In this document: positions 8,849 through 18,173 of the stretch, one piece after another
Numbering within the stretch: the first letter of the stretch is position 1
Layout of the letters: each line of letters starts with the position of its first letter
NCBI RefSeq assembly: GCF_900232905.1
Contig: NZ_OCTQ01000002.1
Coordinates: 310,001 to 374,000, forward strand
Direction: 5' to 3'
Origin: Miniphocaeibacter massiliensis
Lineage (GTDB): Bacteria; Bacillota; Clostridia; Tissierellales; Peptoniphilaceae
Length of the DNA: 64,000 nt
Notes under the pieces: generated by a model
Databases searched by the model: none
The model's input: only the letters and a program-made list of their open reading frames with translations
What the model was told of the DNA's origin: nothing
Program-made: the position numbers and the translations under genes

Positions 8849-9811
8849 ATGAAAAAGAAAATTTTATCACTATTATTATTAGCAGTTTTTGCCTTTACTG
8901 CTTGTGAAAAGGTAGAAGAAAAGCCTAAAAGCAATGATGCTAAAAACCCAACAGAAACTACTGAAAAAGCTACAGAAGCAGTTAAAGCTTCCAGTAAAGA
9001 CTTAGAAAAAATGAGAGAGGCTTATGAAGTAAAAGTTGATGAGTTAAAAGCAGAAGATTATTCAAAAGACAGTACTATGAATAAAATTCTTACAGATGGA
9101 AAATTAATTGTAGCTACAAATGCTACATATCCTCCGTTTGAGTTTATGTTATCTGTAGATGGTAAATCAACAGAAAATGGAATCGATATGGAAATGGCTA
9201 GACTTCTTGCTAAAAAAATTAATGTAGAATTAGAAATAGTAGATACTTCATTTGAAAGCTTAGTTGCAGGAATAAGCAATGGAATGTATGACCTAGTCTT
9301 AGCTGGAATGAATAAAGACCCTGAAAGAGATGAACAAGTAGACTTCTCTGATGACTATTATTCACCTACTTTAACTTTATTGCAAAGAAAATCTGACTTA
9401 GATAAATATAAAGAAGCTTCAGATATTCCAGATAGTTTTAAATTTGGAAACCAAACTGGAACAGTTCAAGAAAAAGTTACAAAAGTACAATTTCCTGAGA
9501 CTATAAAAAATTCTTTATACCTAGAAAGTTATACAGACTTAACTATGGCTTTAGAAGCCGGTCAAATTGATGGAATATTATTAGAAGATGTTATCGCTAA
9601 AGCTTTTGCTTCAAATAACTCTGCCCTTGCTATAAATGAAAATATAACTTATCCTGGAGAATCAGGTTTTGCTATGGCTTTTAAAGAAGGAGATAAAGAA
9701 TTCCAAGAATATTTAAATTCTTTCATTAAAGAAATTAAAGATAATGGAACTTTAGATAAAATATATAATGATGGTGCTAAACTAGCTGGCTCATCAATGG
9801 AAGACCAATAA
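8849..9811 (+). CDS. Amino-acid ABC transporter substrate-binding lipoprotein
   Basis: 320 residues from the ATG at 8849, which follows AGGAGG. The longer frame back to 8753 runs into the T-box terminator and is not coding. A signal with lipobox FTAC is followed by a Thr/Glu-rich linker and a family 3 solute-binding domain (LIVATNATYPPFEF, GIDMEMARLLAKK, DLVLAGMNKDPERDEQVDFS). It delivers an amino acid to the permease encoded next. Ligand not predictable with confidence; polar amino acids or cystine are typical of the family. T-box control says it corresponds to a tRNA species. Confidence 0.92.
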   Translation: MKKKILSLLLLAVFAFTACEKVEEKPKSNDAKNPTETTEKATEAVKASSKDLEKMREAYEVKVDELKAEDYSKDSTMNKILTDGKLIVATNATYPPFEFMLSVDGKSTENGIDMEMARLLAKKINVELEIVDTSFESLVAGISNGMYDLVLAGMNKDPERDEQVDFSDDYYSPTLTLLQRKSDLDKYKEASDIPDSFKFGNQTGTVQEKVTKVQFPETIKNSLYLESYTDLTMALEAGQIDGILLEDVIAKAFASNNSALAINENITYPGESGFAMAFKEGDKEFQEYLNSFIKEIKDNGTLDKIYNDGAKLAGSSMEDQ

Positions 9812-9814
9812 TTT

Positions 9815-9842
9815 AAAAGAGTTTGAATTTTCAAACTCTTTT
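9815..9842 (+). terminator. Intercistronic hairpin after the binding-protein gene
   Basis: A 12-13-bp inverted repeat (AAAAGAGTTTGAA and complement) lies directly after the binding-protein stop and before the permease ribosome site, with only a short T tract. It probably causes partial termination or protects the upstream mRNA, giving more binding protein than permease. Confidence 0.65.
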
Positions 9843-9861
9843 ACTTTGTAAAGGAGAATTT

Positions 9862-10530
9862 ATGAATTTAAGTATAAATGATTTTAGTAAACTTCTAGAT
9901 TCTAAAGATTTATTTATAACAGGCTTGAAAAATACTTTGCTATTATCTGTTATAGGTATATTTTTTGGTATCTTACTCGGTTTAATTTTAACTTTATTTA
10001 GACTATCGAAATTTAAAGTTTTAAGAGGATTTTCTTTAACCTATCTTGAAATTATAAGATGTACACCTTTGATGGTACAAGCTTTCTTTATATATATGGC
10101 AACGCCAGAACTAATAGGCTATAGATTCTCTCCATTTTATGCTGGAGCAATAGCAATGTCTTTAAATAGTGCTGCTTATGTTTCAGAAATTATTCGTTCT
10201 GGAATAAATTCTGTGGATAAAGGACAAATGGAAGCTTCTCGTTCTTTAGGCTTAAGTTATGTAAAAACAATGAGATATGTAATAATACCTCAGGCTGTAA
10301 AAAATATACTCCCTACTTTAGGAAATGAATTTATAGCTATAATAAAAGAAACTTCTACGTTAACAATTATTGGTGTAGCAGAAATTATGTTTAATACAAA
10401 AAGAGCTCAAGCTGCATCTTATAAAGCAACCCCTGCTATAATTGTTGCAATGATACTATATTTTGTAGTTACTTTTACATTATCCAAAGTTATTGCAAGA
10501 ATTGAAAGGAGGATGAAGGTTAGTGATTAA
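9862..10530 (+). CDS. Amino-acid ABC transporter permease
   Basis: 222 residues from the ATG at 9862 behind AAAGGAG; an upstream frame start at 9823 falls inside the hairpin. A HisM/GlnP-type permease with about five membrane spans and the EAA loop [20 protein letters not shown] that contacts the ATPase. The [12 protein letters not shown] segment is characteristic of polar amino-acid uptake permeases. It probably works as a homodimer. It overlaps the ATPase gene by 8 bp. Confidence 0.93.
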   Translation: MNLSINDFSKLLDSKDLFITGLKNTLLLSVIGIFFGILLGLILTLFRLSKFKVLRGFSLTYLEIIRCTPLMVQAFFIYMATPELIGYRFSPFYAGAIAMSLNSAAYVSEIIRSGINSVDKGQMEASRSLGLSYVKTMRYVIIPQAVKNILPTLGNEFIAIIKETSTLTIIGVAEIMFNTKRAQAASYKATPAIIVAMILYFVVTFTLSKVIARIERRMKVSD

Positions 10531-11251
10531 AGTTAAAAACCTCCATAAAAGTTTTGATAAAAAAGAGGTCTTAAAAGGCATTGATATTGAAATAGAAAAA
10601 GGTGAGGTTGTAGTTATAATAGGTCCTTCTGGTTCTGGTAAAAGCACATTTTTAAGGTGTTTAACAAGACTTGAAGAGCCAACAAAAGGTCAAATATTTC
10701 TTGAAAATGAAGAAGTTACAAATAATAAGACTGATATTAATCTAATTAGACAAGAAATGGGTATGGTTTTTCAACATTTTAACCTATTTCCACATCTAAC
10801 AGTCAATGAAAATATAATTTTAGCTCCAACCAAAGTTAAAAATATATCTAAAGATGATGCTAGAAAAATTTCTGAAGATTTATTGAACAAAATGGGACTT
10901 CCTGAAAAAATAGACGCTTATCCAAGTAGCCTATCTGGTGGTCAAAAACAAAGAATTGCTATAGCAAGAGCTTTAGCTATGAGTCCAAAAGTTATGCTTT
11001 TTGACGAAGCTACTTCTGCTCTAGATCCTGAAATGGTAGGAGAAGTGCTTCAAGTTATGAAAGATTTAGCAAAAGATGGAATGACTATGGTTGTGGTTAC
11101 ACATGAAATGAATTTTGCAAAAGACGTCGGAAGTAGAATTGTATTTATGGATGAAGGTGTTATCTTAGAAGAAGGAAACCCTCAAGAAATATTTAACAAT
11201 CCTAAACATAACAGAACAAAAGACTTCTTAAAAAGAGTATCTGATATTTAA
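10523..11251 (+). CDS. Amino-acid ABC transporter ATPase
   Basis: 242 residues from a GTG at 10523, with AAGGAGG about 10 bases upstream. All ATPase motifs are present: Walker [11 protein letters not shown]-loop [10 protein letters not shown], signature LSGGQKQR, Walker [13 protein letters not shown], and the switch His in VVVTHEM. A GlnQ/HisP-type subunit that powers the permease at the inner face of the membrane. A terminator follows immediately, ending the three-gene T-box operon. Confidence 0.95.
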   Translation: MIKVKNLHKSFDKKEVLKGIDIEIEKGEVVVIIGPSGSGKSTFLRCLTRLEEPTKGQIFLENEEVTNNKTDINLIRQEMGMVFQHFNLFPHLTVNENIILAPTKVKNISKDDARKISEDLLNKMGLPEKIDAYPSSLSGGQKQRIAIARALAMSPKVMLFDEATSALDPEMVGEVLQVMKDLAKDGMTMVVVTHEMNFAKDVGSRIVFMDEGVILEEGNPQEIFNNPKHNRTKDFLKRVSDI

Positions 11252-11278
11252 AAAGAGTTGATAAAATCAACTCTTTTT
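11250..11278. terminator. Bidirectional terminator
   Basis: AAAAAGAGTTGAT and its complement around AAA, with T runs on both strands. It ends the transporter operon and, on the other strand, overlaps the end of the beta-CASP gene. Confidence 0.85.
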
Positions 11279-12904
11279 CTCATTATCTAAATATCTAGAT
11301 AAATCCATCATATTATCTTTTATTTCATTTAAATTTCTCTTTATATCGAAGTATTTTTTACTGTCTATATCTTTAAATTTGATAGATAAATTTCTATTTT
11401 GAATTCCCTTTATTGTATCGACTAAGCTCTGAAATTCAACAATTAAATTTTCTTCCATAGATTCTTTACCTAATTCTTTATATTCAGTTTTTCCACTATA
11501 ATCTATATCAAACTCATCAAATAAATTTGGAATGATACAGTTGAATCCCAGATTGTTTTTTACTGTACTACAAAACTGTACTTGTTCATCATTTTCTCCG
11601 TGAACAACAAAAACCATTTTAGGTTTTTCTTTAAACCTGCTTAACCAATCTAATAACATAGGTTCATCTGCATGACCAGAAAATCCTTTTAAACTATGTA
11701 TACTAGCCTTAACTGCTATTTCTTCACCCAATAATTTTATTTCTTTTTTACCATCTAACAATAGTCTTCCTAAAGTTCCATTTGCTTGGTATCCTACAAA
11801 CACGACTGCCGAATTCTCATCCCATAAATTATGCTTTAAATGATGGCGTACTCTACCAGCTGTTGCCATTCCAGAAGATGATATAATAACCCTAGGAAAT
11901 CTAACTTTATTTAAAGCCATAGACTCCTCAGTGGAACTTACATACTTTAAATTTTCAAACTCAAATACACTATCTCCTGATAATATACGATCTTTGGTTT
12001 CTTTATTAAAAAAATAAGTATTTTCCATAAATGCTTCAGTAGCTTTAACTGCCATAGGACTGTCAATATAAATCGGTATTCTTTGATGGTACGCTATTTC
12101 TTCATTATTTTCATAATAATTGTTTAGCTCATAAATCAACTCTTGAGTTCTTCCAACTGCAAAAGACGGAATTATTACTGTACCACCTTTCATTGATGTA
12201 TCATTTATAATCTTTATTAAATCTAAAACATTTGTTTCAAGATTTTCGTGAATAGTATTCCCATATGTAGATTCCACAATTACGTAGTCAGCTTCCTCAA
12301 TATAAGATGGATTATTTATTATAGGCTTATTAGGCATTCCCAAATCTCCAGAAAATACTATCTTGGTTGTTTTATTCTTTTCTTTTATCCATATTTCAAC
12401 TATTGCTGATCCTAAAATATGTCCTGCATCAGAAAATCTTACTGTTATATTTTCATTTATAACCACAAGTTCATCATAATAGCAAGGTTTAAGGTTATTT
12501 AAAGAAGAAATAGCATCTTTACTTGTATACAATGGTTCTATTAGTGGTTTACCTGCCCTCATTCGTTTTTTATTTTCCCATTGCGTATCAGATTCTTGAA
12601 TTTTTGCACTGTCCAATAACATAATATTACATAAATCAACAGTCGGTTTTGTAGCATATATACTTGAAGTAAATCCCTCTTTTACAAGCAATGGTATCCT
12701 ACCACTATGATCTATATGTGCATGAGTTAAAATTGCAAAATCTATCTCTGATGGTTCAAATTTAAAAGGTTCTTTATTTAAATTCTCTTCTTCGGATCCT
12801 CCTTGAAACAACCCACAGTCTATTATAAACTTTTCATTTTCTGTGGTTATTAAATAATTTGAACCAGTTACCATTTTTGCAGCTCCTAAAAACTGTATCT
12901 TCAT
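11267..12904 (-). CDS. Beta-CASP metallo-beta-lactamase RNase-like protein
   Basis: 545 residues of the COG1236 class (mRNA 3'-end-processing exonuclease-like). The zinc-binding HAHIDHSGRIP is near residues 60-70, then the DAGHILGSA histidine, the GDLG aspartate, and beta-CASP motifs SSSGMATAGRVRHHL and GFSGHAD, ending with VVHGE. Family knowledge predicts endo- or exoribonuclease activity. The C-terminal 100 or so residues are a less conserved charged extension. It starts 8 bp after the stop of the oxidoreductase gene and follows AGGAGG. Confidence 0.88.
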   Translation of the reverse strand: MKIQFLGAAKMVTGSNYLITTENEKFIIDCGLFQGGSEEENLNKEPFKFEPSEIDFAILTHAHIDHSGRIPLLVKEGFTSSIYATKPTVDLCNIMLLDSAKIQESDTQWENKKRMRAGKPLIEPLYTSKDAISSLNNLKPCYYDELVVINENITVRFSDAGHILGSAIVEIWIKEKNKTTKIVFSGDLGMPNKPIINNPSYIEEADYVIVESTYGNTIHENLETNVLDLIKIINDTSMKGGTVIIPSFAVGRTQELIYELNNYYENNEEIAYHQRIPIYIDSPMAVKATEAFMENTYFFNKETKDRILSGDSVFEFENLKYVSSTEESMALNKVRFPRVIISSSGMATAGRVRHHLKHNLWDENSAVVFVGYQANGTLGRLLLDGKKEIKLLGEEIAVKASIHSLKGFSGHADEPMLLDWLSRFKEKPKMVFVVHGENDEQVQFCSTVKNNLGFNCIIPNLFDEFDIDYSGKTEYKELGKESMEENLIVEFQSLVDTIKGIQNRNLSIKFKDIDSKKYFDIKRNLNEIKDNMMDLSRYLDNEKKS

Positions 12905-12912
12905 AAAACCTC

Positions 12913-13923
12913 CTAATATGCCCTTTCATACTGAGTTAAACAATTATATTTTAACTTATTTTTATCTACATATTCCATCAATAATTTTGGATTTCTAAGT
13001 AATCCTCTTCCAACTGCAACTAAATCACATTTTTCATTTTTTAAAATATACTCCGATAAATTATAATCTTCTAAAAGTCCTACTGCTATTGTAGGTATGT
13101 CACACTCTTTTTTTATAATATTTGAAAATTCCACTTGATATCCAGGATATACGTCAATATCTGTCTCTATTAATCCACCACTAGAAACATGTACTATATC
13201 AATGTATTCTTTAATTTCATTAATTATTTTTACCATCATATGTATATCTATTCCATCCTCAATATAATCAGATGCAGATACTCTCAATGATATAGGCTTG
13301 TTTTTTGGCCAATATTTTTTAACTTCTTCTAAAATCATTTTCAAAAAAAGAATTCTATTTTTTAACTCTCCTCCATAATTGTCCTTTCTTTTATTCGTGA
13401 TTGGAGATAAAAATTGATGAATTAAATATCCATGTGCTGCATGAATTTCTATAATATCCATTCCTGCTAAATTTGCATATTTAGCAGATTTACCGAAGGA
13501 ACTTACAACGTATTCTATTTCTTTTAAGCTCATTTCTTTTGGAATATTGTACGTATCTTTAAAATCTATTTTTGATGGAGCATAATGTTCTAAGTTTTTT
13601 ACTCTTGATTTTCTTCCAGCATGTGCCAATTGAATTCCACATGCTGAACCATATTTGTGAGAAAAATCAACTAAATTTTTTAATCCATCTACAAATTTTT
13701 CATTCCATATCCCTAAGTCATCATCCGTTATTCTACCATTTTCAGTAACTCCTGTAGCTTCTATAATGATTAAACCAACCTGTCCTAGTGCAAACGAACC
13801 ATAATGTGCTTTATAAAATTCATTTACATATCCTTTTTCTGAAGAATACATGCACATCGGTGGCAAAACTAATCTATTCTTAAGTTTCATATCTTTTAAT
13901 TTATATTCTGATATTATTGACAT
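12913..13923 (-). CDS. Old yellow enzyme family NADH:flavin oxidoreductase
   Basis: 336 residues of the YqjM/NemA type, an FMN-bound TIM barrel that reduces activated C=C bonds. Visible signatures are LPPMCMYS near the N-terminus (with the Cys that tunes FMN in YqjM), the substrate-binding HAAHGYLIHQFLSP with its His pair, and the FMN phosphate site VAVGRGLLRNP. The start follows AGAGGTGA. No substrate can be assigned. It lies in the same direction as the downstream nuclease gene and is probably cotranscribed. Confidence 0.9.
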   Translation of the reverse strand: MSIISEYKLKDMKLKNRLVLPPMCMYSSEKGYVNEFYKAHYGSFALGQVGLIIIEATGVTENGRITDDDLGIWNEKFVDGLKNLVDFSHKYGSACGIQLAHAGRKSRVKNLEHYAPSKIDFKDTYNIPKEMSLKEIEYVVSSFGKSAKYANLAGMDIIEIHAAHGYLIHQFLSPITNKRKDNYGGELKNRILFLKMILEEVKKYWPKNKPISLRVSASDYIEDGIDIHMMVKIINEIKEYIDIVHVSSGGLIETDIDVYPGYQVEFSNIIKKECDIPTIAVGLLEDYNLSEYILKNEKCDLVAVGRGLLRNPKLLMEYVDKNKLKYNCLTQYERAY

Positions 13924-13965
13924 AAAATCACCTCTACTTAGATTTTACCATTTATTCATAAAATA

Positions 13966-13999
13966 AAAAAACTACTTCACAATAGTGAAGTAGCTTTTT
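13966..13999 (-). terminator. Terminator of the ABC exporter operon
   Basis: Stem CTACTTCAC with its complement around AATA (read on plus), extended by A/T pairs, with a run of Ts on the minus strand. It overlaps the exporter stop codon. Confidence 0.85.
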
Positions 14000-15848
14000 A
14001 AGAAACTTGTTCAAATTGGCTATTATATAAATCTGCATAGAAACCATTTTTCTGCATTAATTCCTCATGATTTCCACTTTCTATTATATCGCCTTCATTC
14101 ATTACAAGTATTAAATCAGCATTTTTTATAGTAGATAATCTATGTGCAATTACAAATGATGTTCTGCCAACCATTAATTTGTCCATGGCTTTTTGTATTA
14201 ATATTTCTGTTCTCGTATCTACCGAACTTGTAGCTTCATCTAATATTAACATTGGAGCATTTTCAATCATTGCTCTAGCAATAGTGATTAACTGTTTTTG
14301 CCCTTGAGATAGAGACGTTTTATTATCTAATACAGTATCATATCCTTTAGGTAATGTCCTAATATAATGATCTATACCAACTGCTTTACAAGCTTCTACT
14401 ACCATATCATCTGAAACATTTTTCTTACTATAAATTATATTCTCTTTTACTGTCCCTTCAAATATCCAAGTATCCTGTAATACCATACAAAATAATTCAT
14501 GAACATTTCTTCTGGTTATTCTACTTATATCAACCCCATCTATCTTAATATCACCACTGTTCAATTCATAAAATCTCATCAATAAATTTACTAGTGTAGT
14601 CTTTCCTGCACCTGTTGGGCCAACTATAGCAATTTTCTGCCCTGCCTTGGCTTCTGCTGAGAAATCATTTATAACTATTTTATCATTATTATAACCAAAA
14701 TGTACATTTTCAAAATTCACATTTCCTTTTACTGTCTTTGGTTCAATCTTTTCTACTTTATCTTTTTCTTCATCCATTTCTTCTTCATCTAAAAATTCAA
14801 ATACTCTCTCTGCTGCAGCTGCTGTCGATTGTAGACTTGTAGCTGCTTGTGCAATAGTAGTTAAAGGATTTGTAAATTGTCTAATATAAACCATAAATGC
14901 AACTATAACGCCAAAATCCATATTGCCTTTTGATACCATTACTGCTCCGACTACAGATACCGCAACATATCCAAAATTTCCTACAAATCCCATTATAGGA
15001 TTCATTATTCCTGATATAAATTGAGACTTCCATGCTGAGTTATATAAATCATTGTTTATATTATCAAATTCTTCTTTAACCTCTCCCTCTGCATTATATA
15101 CTTTTATAATTGTATGGGCTCCATACATTTCCTCAACATATCCATTCATCTCTCCTAGTGAATTTTGTTGTTGCATAAAATATTTTTGAGACTTTGTCAT
15201 AATAACTACCATCATAGCAAACCCTATTATAGTAGCTCCTATTGCAGTAAAGGTAAGAATCACATTGGTACTAAACATCATATACAAAGATCCAAAAAAC
15301 ATGACTACAGCTCCTGCTAAAGATCCTATACTCTGGCTTAAAGACTGACTTATCAAATCAACATCATTTGTAACCCTACTCATTACATCTCCCAAAGTAT
15401 TTGAATCGAAGTATCTTAATGGCAATTTATTTATTTTTTTTGAAATATCTCCTCTCAACTTTTTAGAAATACCTTGAATTACAGTTACCATAAAAAACTC
15501 TTGAATATATAATAATCCAGCACCTATTACATATAATACTATAAGAGTGAAACATATTTTTTCTATAGCTTTAATATCTACAGTTCCCCTAATACCTTCT
15601 AGTATAAGGTTAGTAATTTCTCTTAGTTTTTGAGGCCCTTTTAAAAGTAATATAGTCCCAACAAACGAAAAAATTATTGCTAAAATAGTTTTCACAAAAT
15701 ATTTCTTAAAATATCCTATTAACTGACTCCACGCCTTCTTAAAATCTTTAGGTTTTTGTGCTGTTCCACCCTTTTTACTATTCGGAATATTCCCAGGAGA
15801 TTTATGACTTATTTCTTTTTTTCTTCTTAAATCTTTTTTATTTTTCAT
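13998..15848 (-). CDS. Heterodimeric ABC exporter, catalytically competent subunit
   Basis: 616 residues from the ATG at 15848 (AGGAGGAGCTTA upstream; ATGAAAAATAA overlap with the previous stop), not 15881. Six membrane spans are followed by an ATPase domain with canonical Walker A GPTGAGKTT, Walker B MLILDEATSSVD (catalytic Glu) and switch His in VIAHRLSTIK. The signature is LSQGQKQ, a departure from LSGGQ. That pattern matches the consensus-site half of exporters such as TM287/288, LmrCD or BmrCD. It has a long basic N-terminal tail. Likely substrate: drugs or lipids. Confidence 0.92.
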   Translation of the reverse strand: MKNKKDLRRKKEISHKSPGNIPNSKKGGTAQKPKDFKKAWSQLIGYFKKYFVKTILAIIFSFVGTILLLKGPQKLREITNLILEGIRGTVDIKAIEKICFTLIVLYVIGAGLLYIQEFFMVTVIQGISKKLRGDISKKINKLPLRYFDSNTLGDVMSRVTNDVDLISQSLSQSIGSLAGAVVMFFGSLYMMFSTNVILTFTAIGATIIGFAMMVVIMTKSQKYFMQQQNSLGEMNGYVEEMYGAHTIIKVYNAEGEVKEEFDNINNDLYNSAWKSQFISGIMNPIMGFVGNFGYVAVSVVGAVMVSKGNMDFGVIVAFMVYIRQFTNPLTTIAQAATSLQSTAAAAERVFEFLDEEEMDEEKDKVEKIEPKTVKGNVNFENVHFGYNNDKIVINDFSAEAKAGQKIAIVGPTGAGKTTLVNLLMRFYELNSGDIKIDGVDISRITRRNVHELFCMVLQDTWIFEGTVKENIIYSKKNVSDDMVVEACKAVGIDHYIRTLPKGYDTVLDNKTSLSQGQKQLITIARAMIENAPMLILDEATSSVDTRTEILIQKAMDKLMVGRTSFVIAHRLSTIKNADLILVMNEGDIIESGNHEELMQKNGFYADLYNSQFEQVS

Positions 15849-17598
15849 TAAGCTCCTCCTGTGATAATTGTGATTGTGCAATTTCTTGATAAACCTTACA
15901 ATTTTTTATTAATTCTTCATGTTTACCATAACCAACAACTTTCCCCTCTTCCATTACCAATATTTTGTCTGCATTTTTTATTGAACTTACTCTTTGGGAT
16001 ACTATAATATTTGTAGCATGTCCTGTTTCTCTACTTAAAGCTTCTCTTAATCTCTTGTCTGTCTTCAAATCAAGGGCTGAAAAAGAATCATCAAATATAT
16101 AAATTTCTGGATCTCTTGCTATTGCCCTAGCAATTGATATTCTCTGTTTTTGTCCGCCTGAATAATTACTTCCACCTTGTGCTACATATGCATTTTCTCC
16201 ATCTTCTAATTTATCTACAAACTCTGAAGCTTGAGCAATGCTTAGTGCTTTCTTAACTGATTCTTCTATTATTTCTCCCTTTCCATTATCTCCATACACT
16301 ATATTACTTCTTATTGTTCCTGAAATTAGTATTGCTTTTTGTGGAACATAGCCAATGTAATCATTTAATGAATTTAGATTATAATCTTTTACATTAATTC
16401 CGTTTACTAAAACTTCACCTTCTGTTACATCATAAAATCTAGGTATCAAATCTACAATTGTACTTTTCCCACTTCCTGTAGACCCTATTAAAGCTAAAGT
16501 TTCACCTGGCCTTACTTTAAAGTTGATATCTTCTAATACATTTTCTTCTGCATCTGGATATTTAAATGAAACATTCTTAAACTCAACTTCTCCTACATTG
16601 TTTTCAGCTTTCTCAATTTTACCATCTGTAATATTTGGAACGGTATTCAACACTTCATTAATTCTATTTGCAGAAACTTGAGCTCTTGGCATCATTATAA
16701 ATATTATTGTCAACATCATAAACGACATTACTACCTGCATAGCATAAGAAGAAAAAACTACCATGTTACTAAATATAACTCCCTTTTCCATCATAGCTCC
16801 AGCATTTAATATTAAATAAGCACCTATCCAATATATTGCTAAACTAATACCATTTATAAGTATTCGCATCATAGGGTTTATCATTCCCATTAACCTACCT
16901 GTAAACATATTATTTTTAGTCAAATTATCATTTGCAATATAAAATTTATTCTCTTGGTACTCTTCCGCGTTATACGCTCTAACAACCCTAATCCCTGTCA
17001 AGTTTTCTCTAGTTACTCTATTTAAATCATCCGTTAATTTTTGTACCTTTTTAAACCTTGGTATTGCAAAAACAGCTATGATAGCTATCATGACTAGCAT
17101 TATTACTACAGCAATTAAAGTAGTAGTTGACCATTGCCAATTTTTATTATAAATTTTCAAAATCGCCCATACAGCCATTATTGGAGCTTTTATCATTAGC
17201 TGTGCTCCCATAGCCATAACCATTTGTATTTGAGTTATGTCATTTGTAGATCTTGTAATTAAACTATCTGTCGAAAATTGTTTAATTTCTTCTTTTGAAA
17301 ATTCTTGTACTCTGTGAAATACTGTTCCCCTTAATCTCATTCCAAATGTAGCTGCTATTTTAGCTGCAAAGTAGCCACAAACAATGGCAGAAGCTAAACT
17401 ACCTAATGCACATACCACCATTTTTATGCCAATAGCAATTATCTCACTAACCTCTCCCTGTTTGTTAAGTATAGTAGTTATTTTTGACATATAATCCGGT
17501 ATTCTTAAATCTAAAAATACCTGTATCGATATAAAAACTACATTTATTAGAAAGAAAGCCCATTCTTTAGGCTTTAAAAATCTTAATAACTTTACCAT
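15838..17598 (-). CDS. Heterodimeric ABC exporter, degenerate-site subunit
   Basis: 586 residues with six N-terminal membrane spans and an ATPase domain: Walker A GSTGSGKST, signature YSGGQKQR, Walker B IYIFDDSFSALD and IIVSQRVSSIK. The residue after Walker B is Asp where catalytic Glu is normal, and the switch His is Gln. With the partner's LSQGQ signature this builds one non-hydrolytic ATP site, the arrangement known for asymmetric multidrug exporters. It follows the MarR gene with no gap and is coupled to the second subunit by overlap. Confidence 0.92.
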   Translation of the reverse strand: MVKLLRFLKPKEWAFFLINVVFISIQVFLDLRIPDYMSKITTILNKQGEVSEIIAIGIKMVVCALGSLASAIVCGYFAAKIAATFGMRLRGTVFHRVQEFSKEEIKQFSTDSLITRSTNDITQIQMVMAMGAQLMIKAPIMAVWAILKIYNKNWQWSTTTLIAVVIMLVMIAIIAVFAIPRFKKVQKLTDDLNRVTRENLTGIRVVRAYNAEEYQENKFYIANDNLTKNNMFTGRLMGMINPMMRILINGISLAIYWIGAYLILNAGAMMEKGVIFSNMVVFSSYAMQVVMSFMMLTIIFIMMPRAQVSANRINEVLNTVPNITDGKIEKAENNVGEVEFKNVSFKYPDAEENVLEDINFKVRPGETLALIGSTGSGKSTIVDLIPRFYDVTEGEVLVNGINVKDYNLNSLNDYIGYVPQKAILISGTIRSNIVYGDNGKGEIIEESVKKALSIAQASEFVDKLEDGENAYVAQGGSNYSGGQKQRISIARAIARDPEIYIFDDSFSALDLKTDKRLREALSRETGHATNIIVSQRVSSIKNADKILVMEEGKVVGYGKHEELIKNCKVYQEIAQSQLSQEELNEK

Positions 17599-18048
17599 TT
17601 ATTTTATCCCCTCTTGAATATCTTCCTTTAAATTTTCAACTATTTTATCCACTACATTAAAAAATATTTCTAAATCTTTTTCATCTATATCTTTTAATAA
17701 AATATCTTCTATTTCTTTCTTACTTTTTAGAACATTTTCGTTTAGAGTCTTTGCCTTATCTCCTATCATAATTTTCTTCAATCTTGCATCTTCTTTAACA
17801 GGCTCTCTACTTATTAATTCGTCCTCCTCCATAGAAGATAAAATTTTTGATAATCTTGATTTCTTTATAGAGAATTCCTCTTCTATATCTTTTTGAAAAA
17901 TTTCTTTCCCTTTATTTTCAAATATATATTTTAAAATAATTCCTTTTATTATAGGCATATTATTGGTATGTTTTCTTTTAAACTTTTCAAATCTCATATC
18001 TAATAATATATTAAGATTTTTTAATTCTATAATTATCTCTCTTTTCAA
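17599..18048 (-). CDS. MarR-family repressor of the ABC exporter
   Basis: 149 residues from a TTG at 18048. It has a winged helix (about 45-105; FQKDIEEEFSIKKSRLSKILSSMEEDELI and the wing REPVKEDARLKK). MarR proteins bind DNA as dimers and release it on binding small molecules. It is first in the operon marR-exporter-exporter, and a perfect inverted repeat overlaps its promoter, so autoregulation together with the pump is a strong inference. The start codon has a weak ribosome site (AGTGAT). Confidence 0.88.
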   Translation of the reverse strand: MKREIIIELKNLNILLDMRFEKFKRKHTNNMPIIKGIILKYIFENKGKEIFQKDIEEEFSIKKSRLSKILSSMEEDELISREPVKEDARLKKIMIGDKAKTLNENVLKSKKEIEDILLKDIDEKDLEIFFNVVDKIVENLKEDIQEGIK

Positions 18049-18082
18049 GTTATCACTTCTTTTCTGAATTTAGTTAGTGTGC

Positions 18083-18106
18083 TAATAGTTTGCATGGAAA
18101 CTATTA
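18083..18106 (-). promoter_or_regulatory. MarR-type operator palindrome
   Basis: Nine-base arms TAATAGTTT and AAACTATTA, perfectly complementary, around GCATGG. It overlaps the -10 box and start region of the marR-exporter promoter, so binding would block RNA polymerase. Confidence 0.8.
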
Positions 18107-18131
18107 TAGTTTTTTTTAAAGTTTTTGTCAA
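18103..18131 (-). promoter_or_regulatory. Consensus promoter of the marR-ABC operon
   Basis: On the minus strand TTGACA (18131-18126), 17-base spacer, TATAAT (18108-18103): a perfect match to the housekeeping consensus. Such a strong promoter needs repression, which fits the overlapping palindrome. Confidence 0.85.
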
Positions 18132-18136
18132 TAAAA

Positions 18137-18161
18137 AAATAGCATCTTAATGATGCTATTT
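18137..18161 (-). terminator. Terminator after cysK
   Basis: Stem AAATAGCATC with its complement around a five-base loop, with a T run on the minus strand after the cysK stop. Confidence 0.8.
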
Positions 18162-18173
18162 ATAAATTATCTA

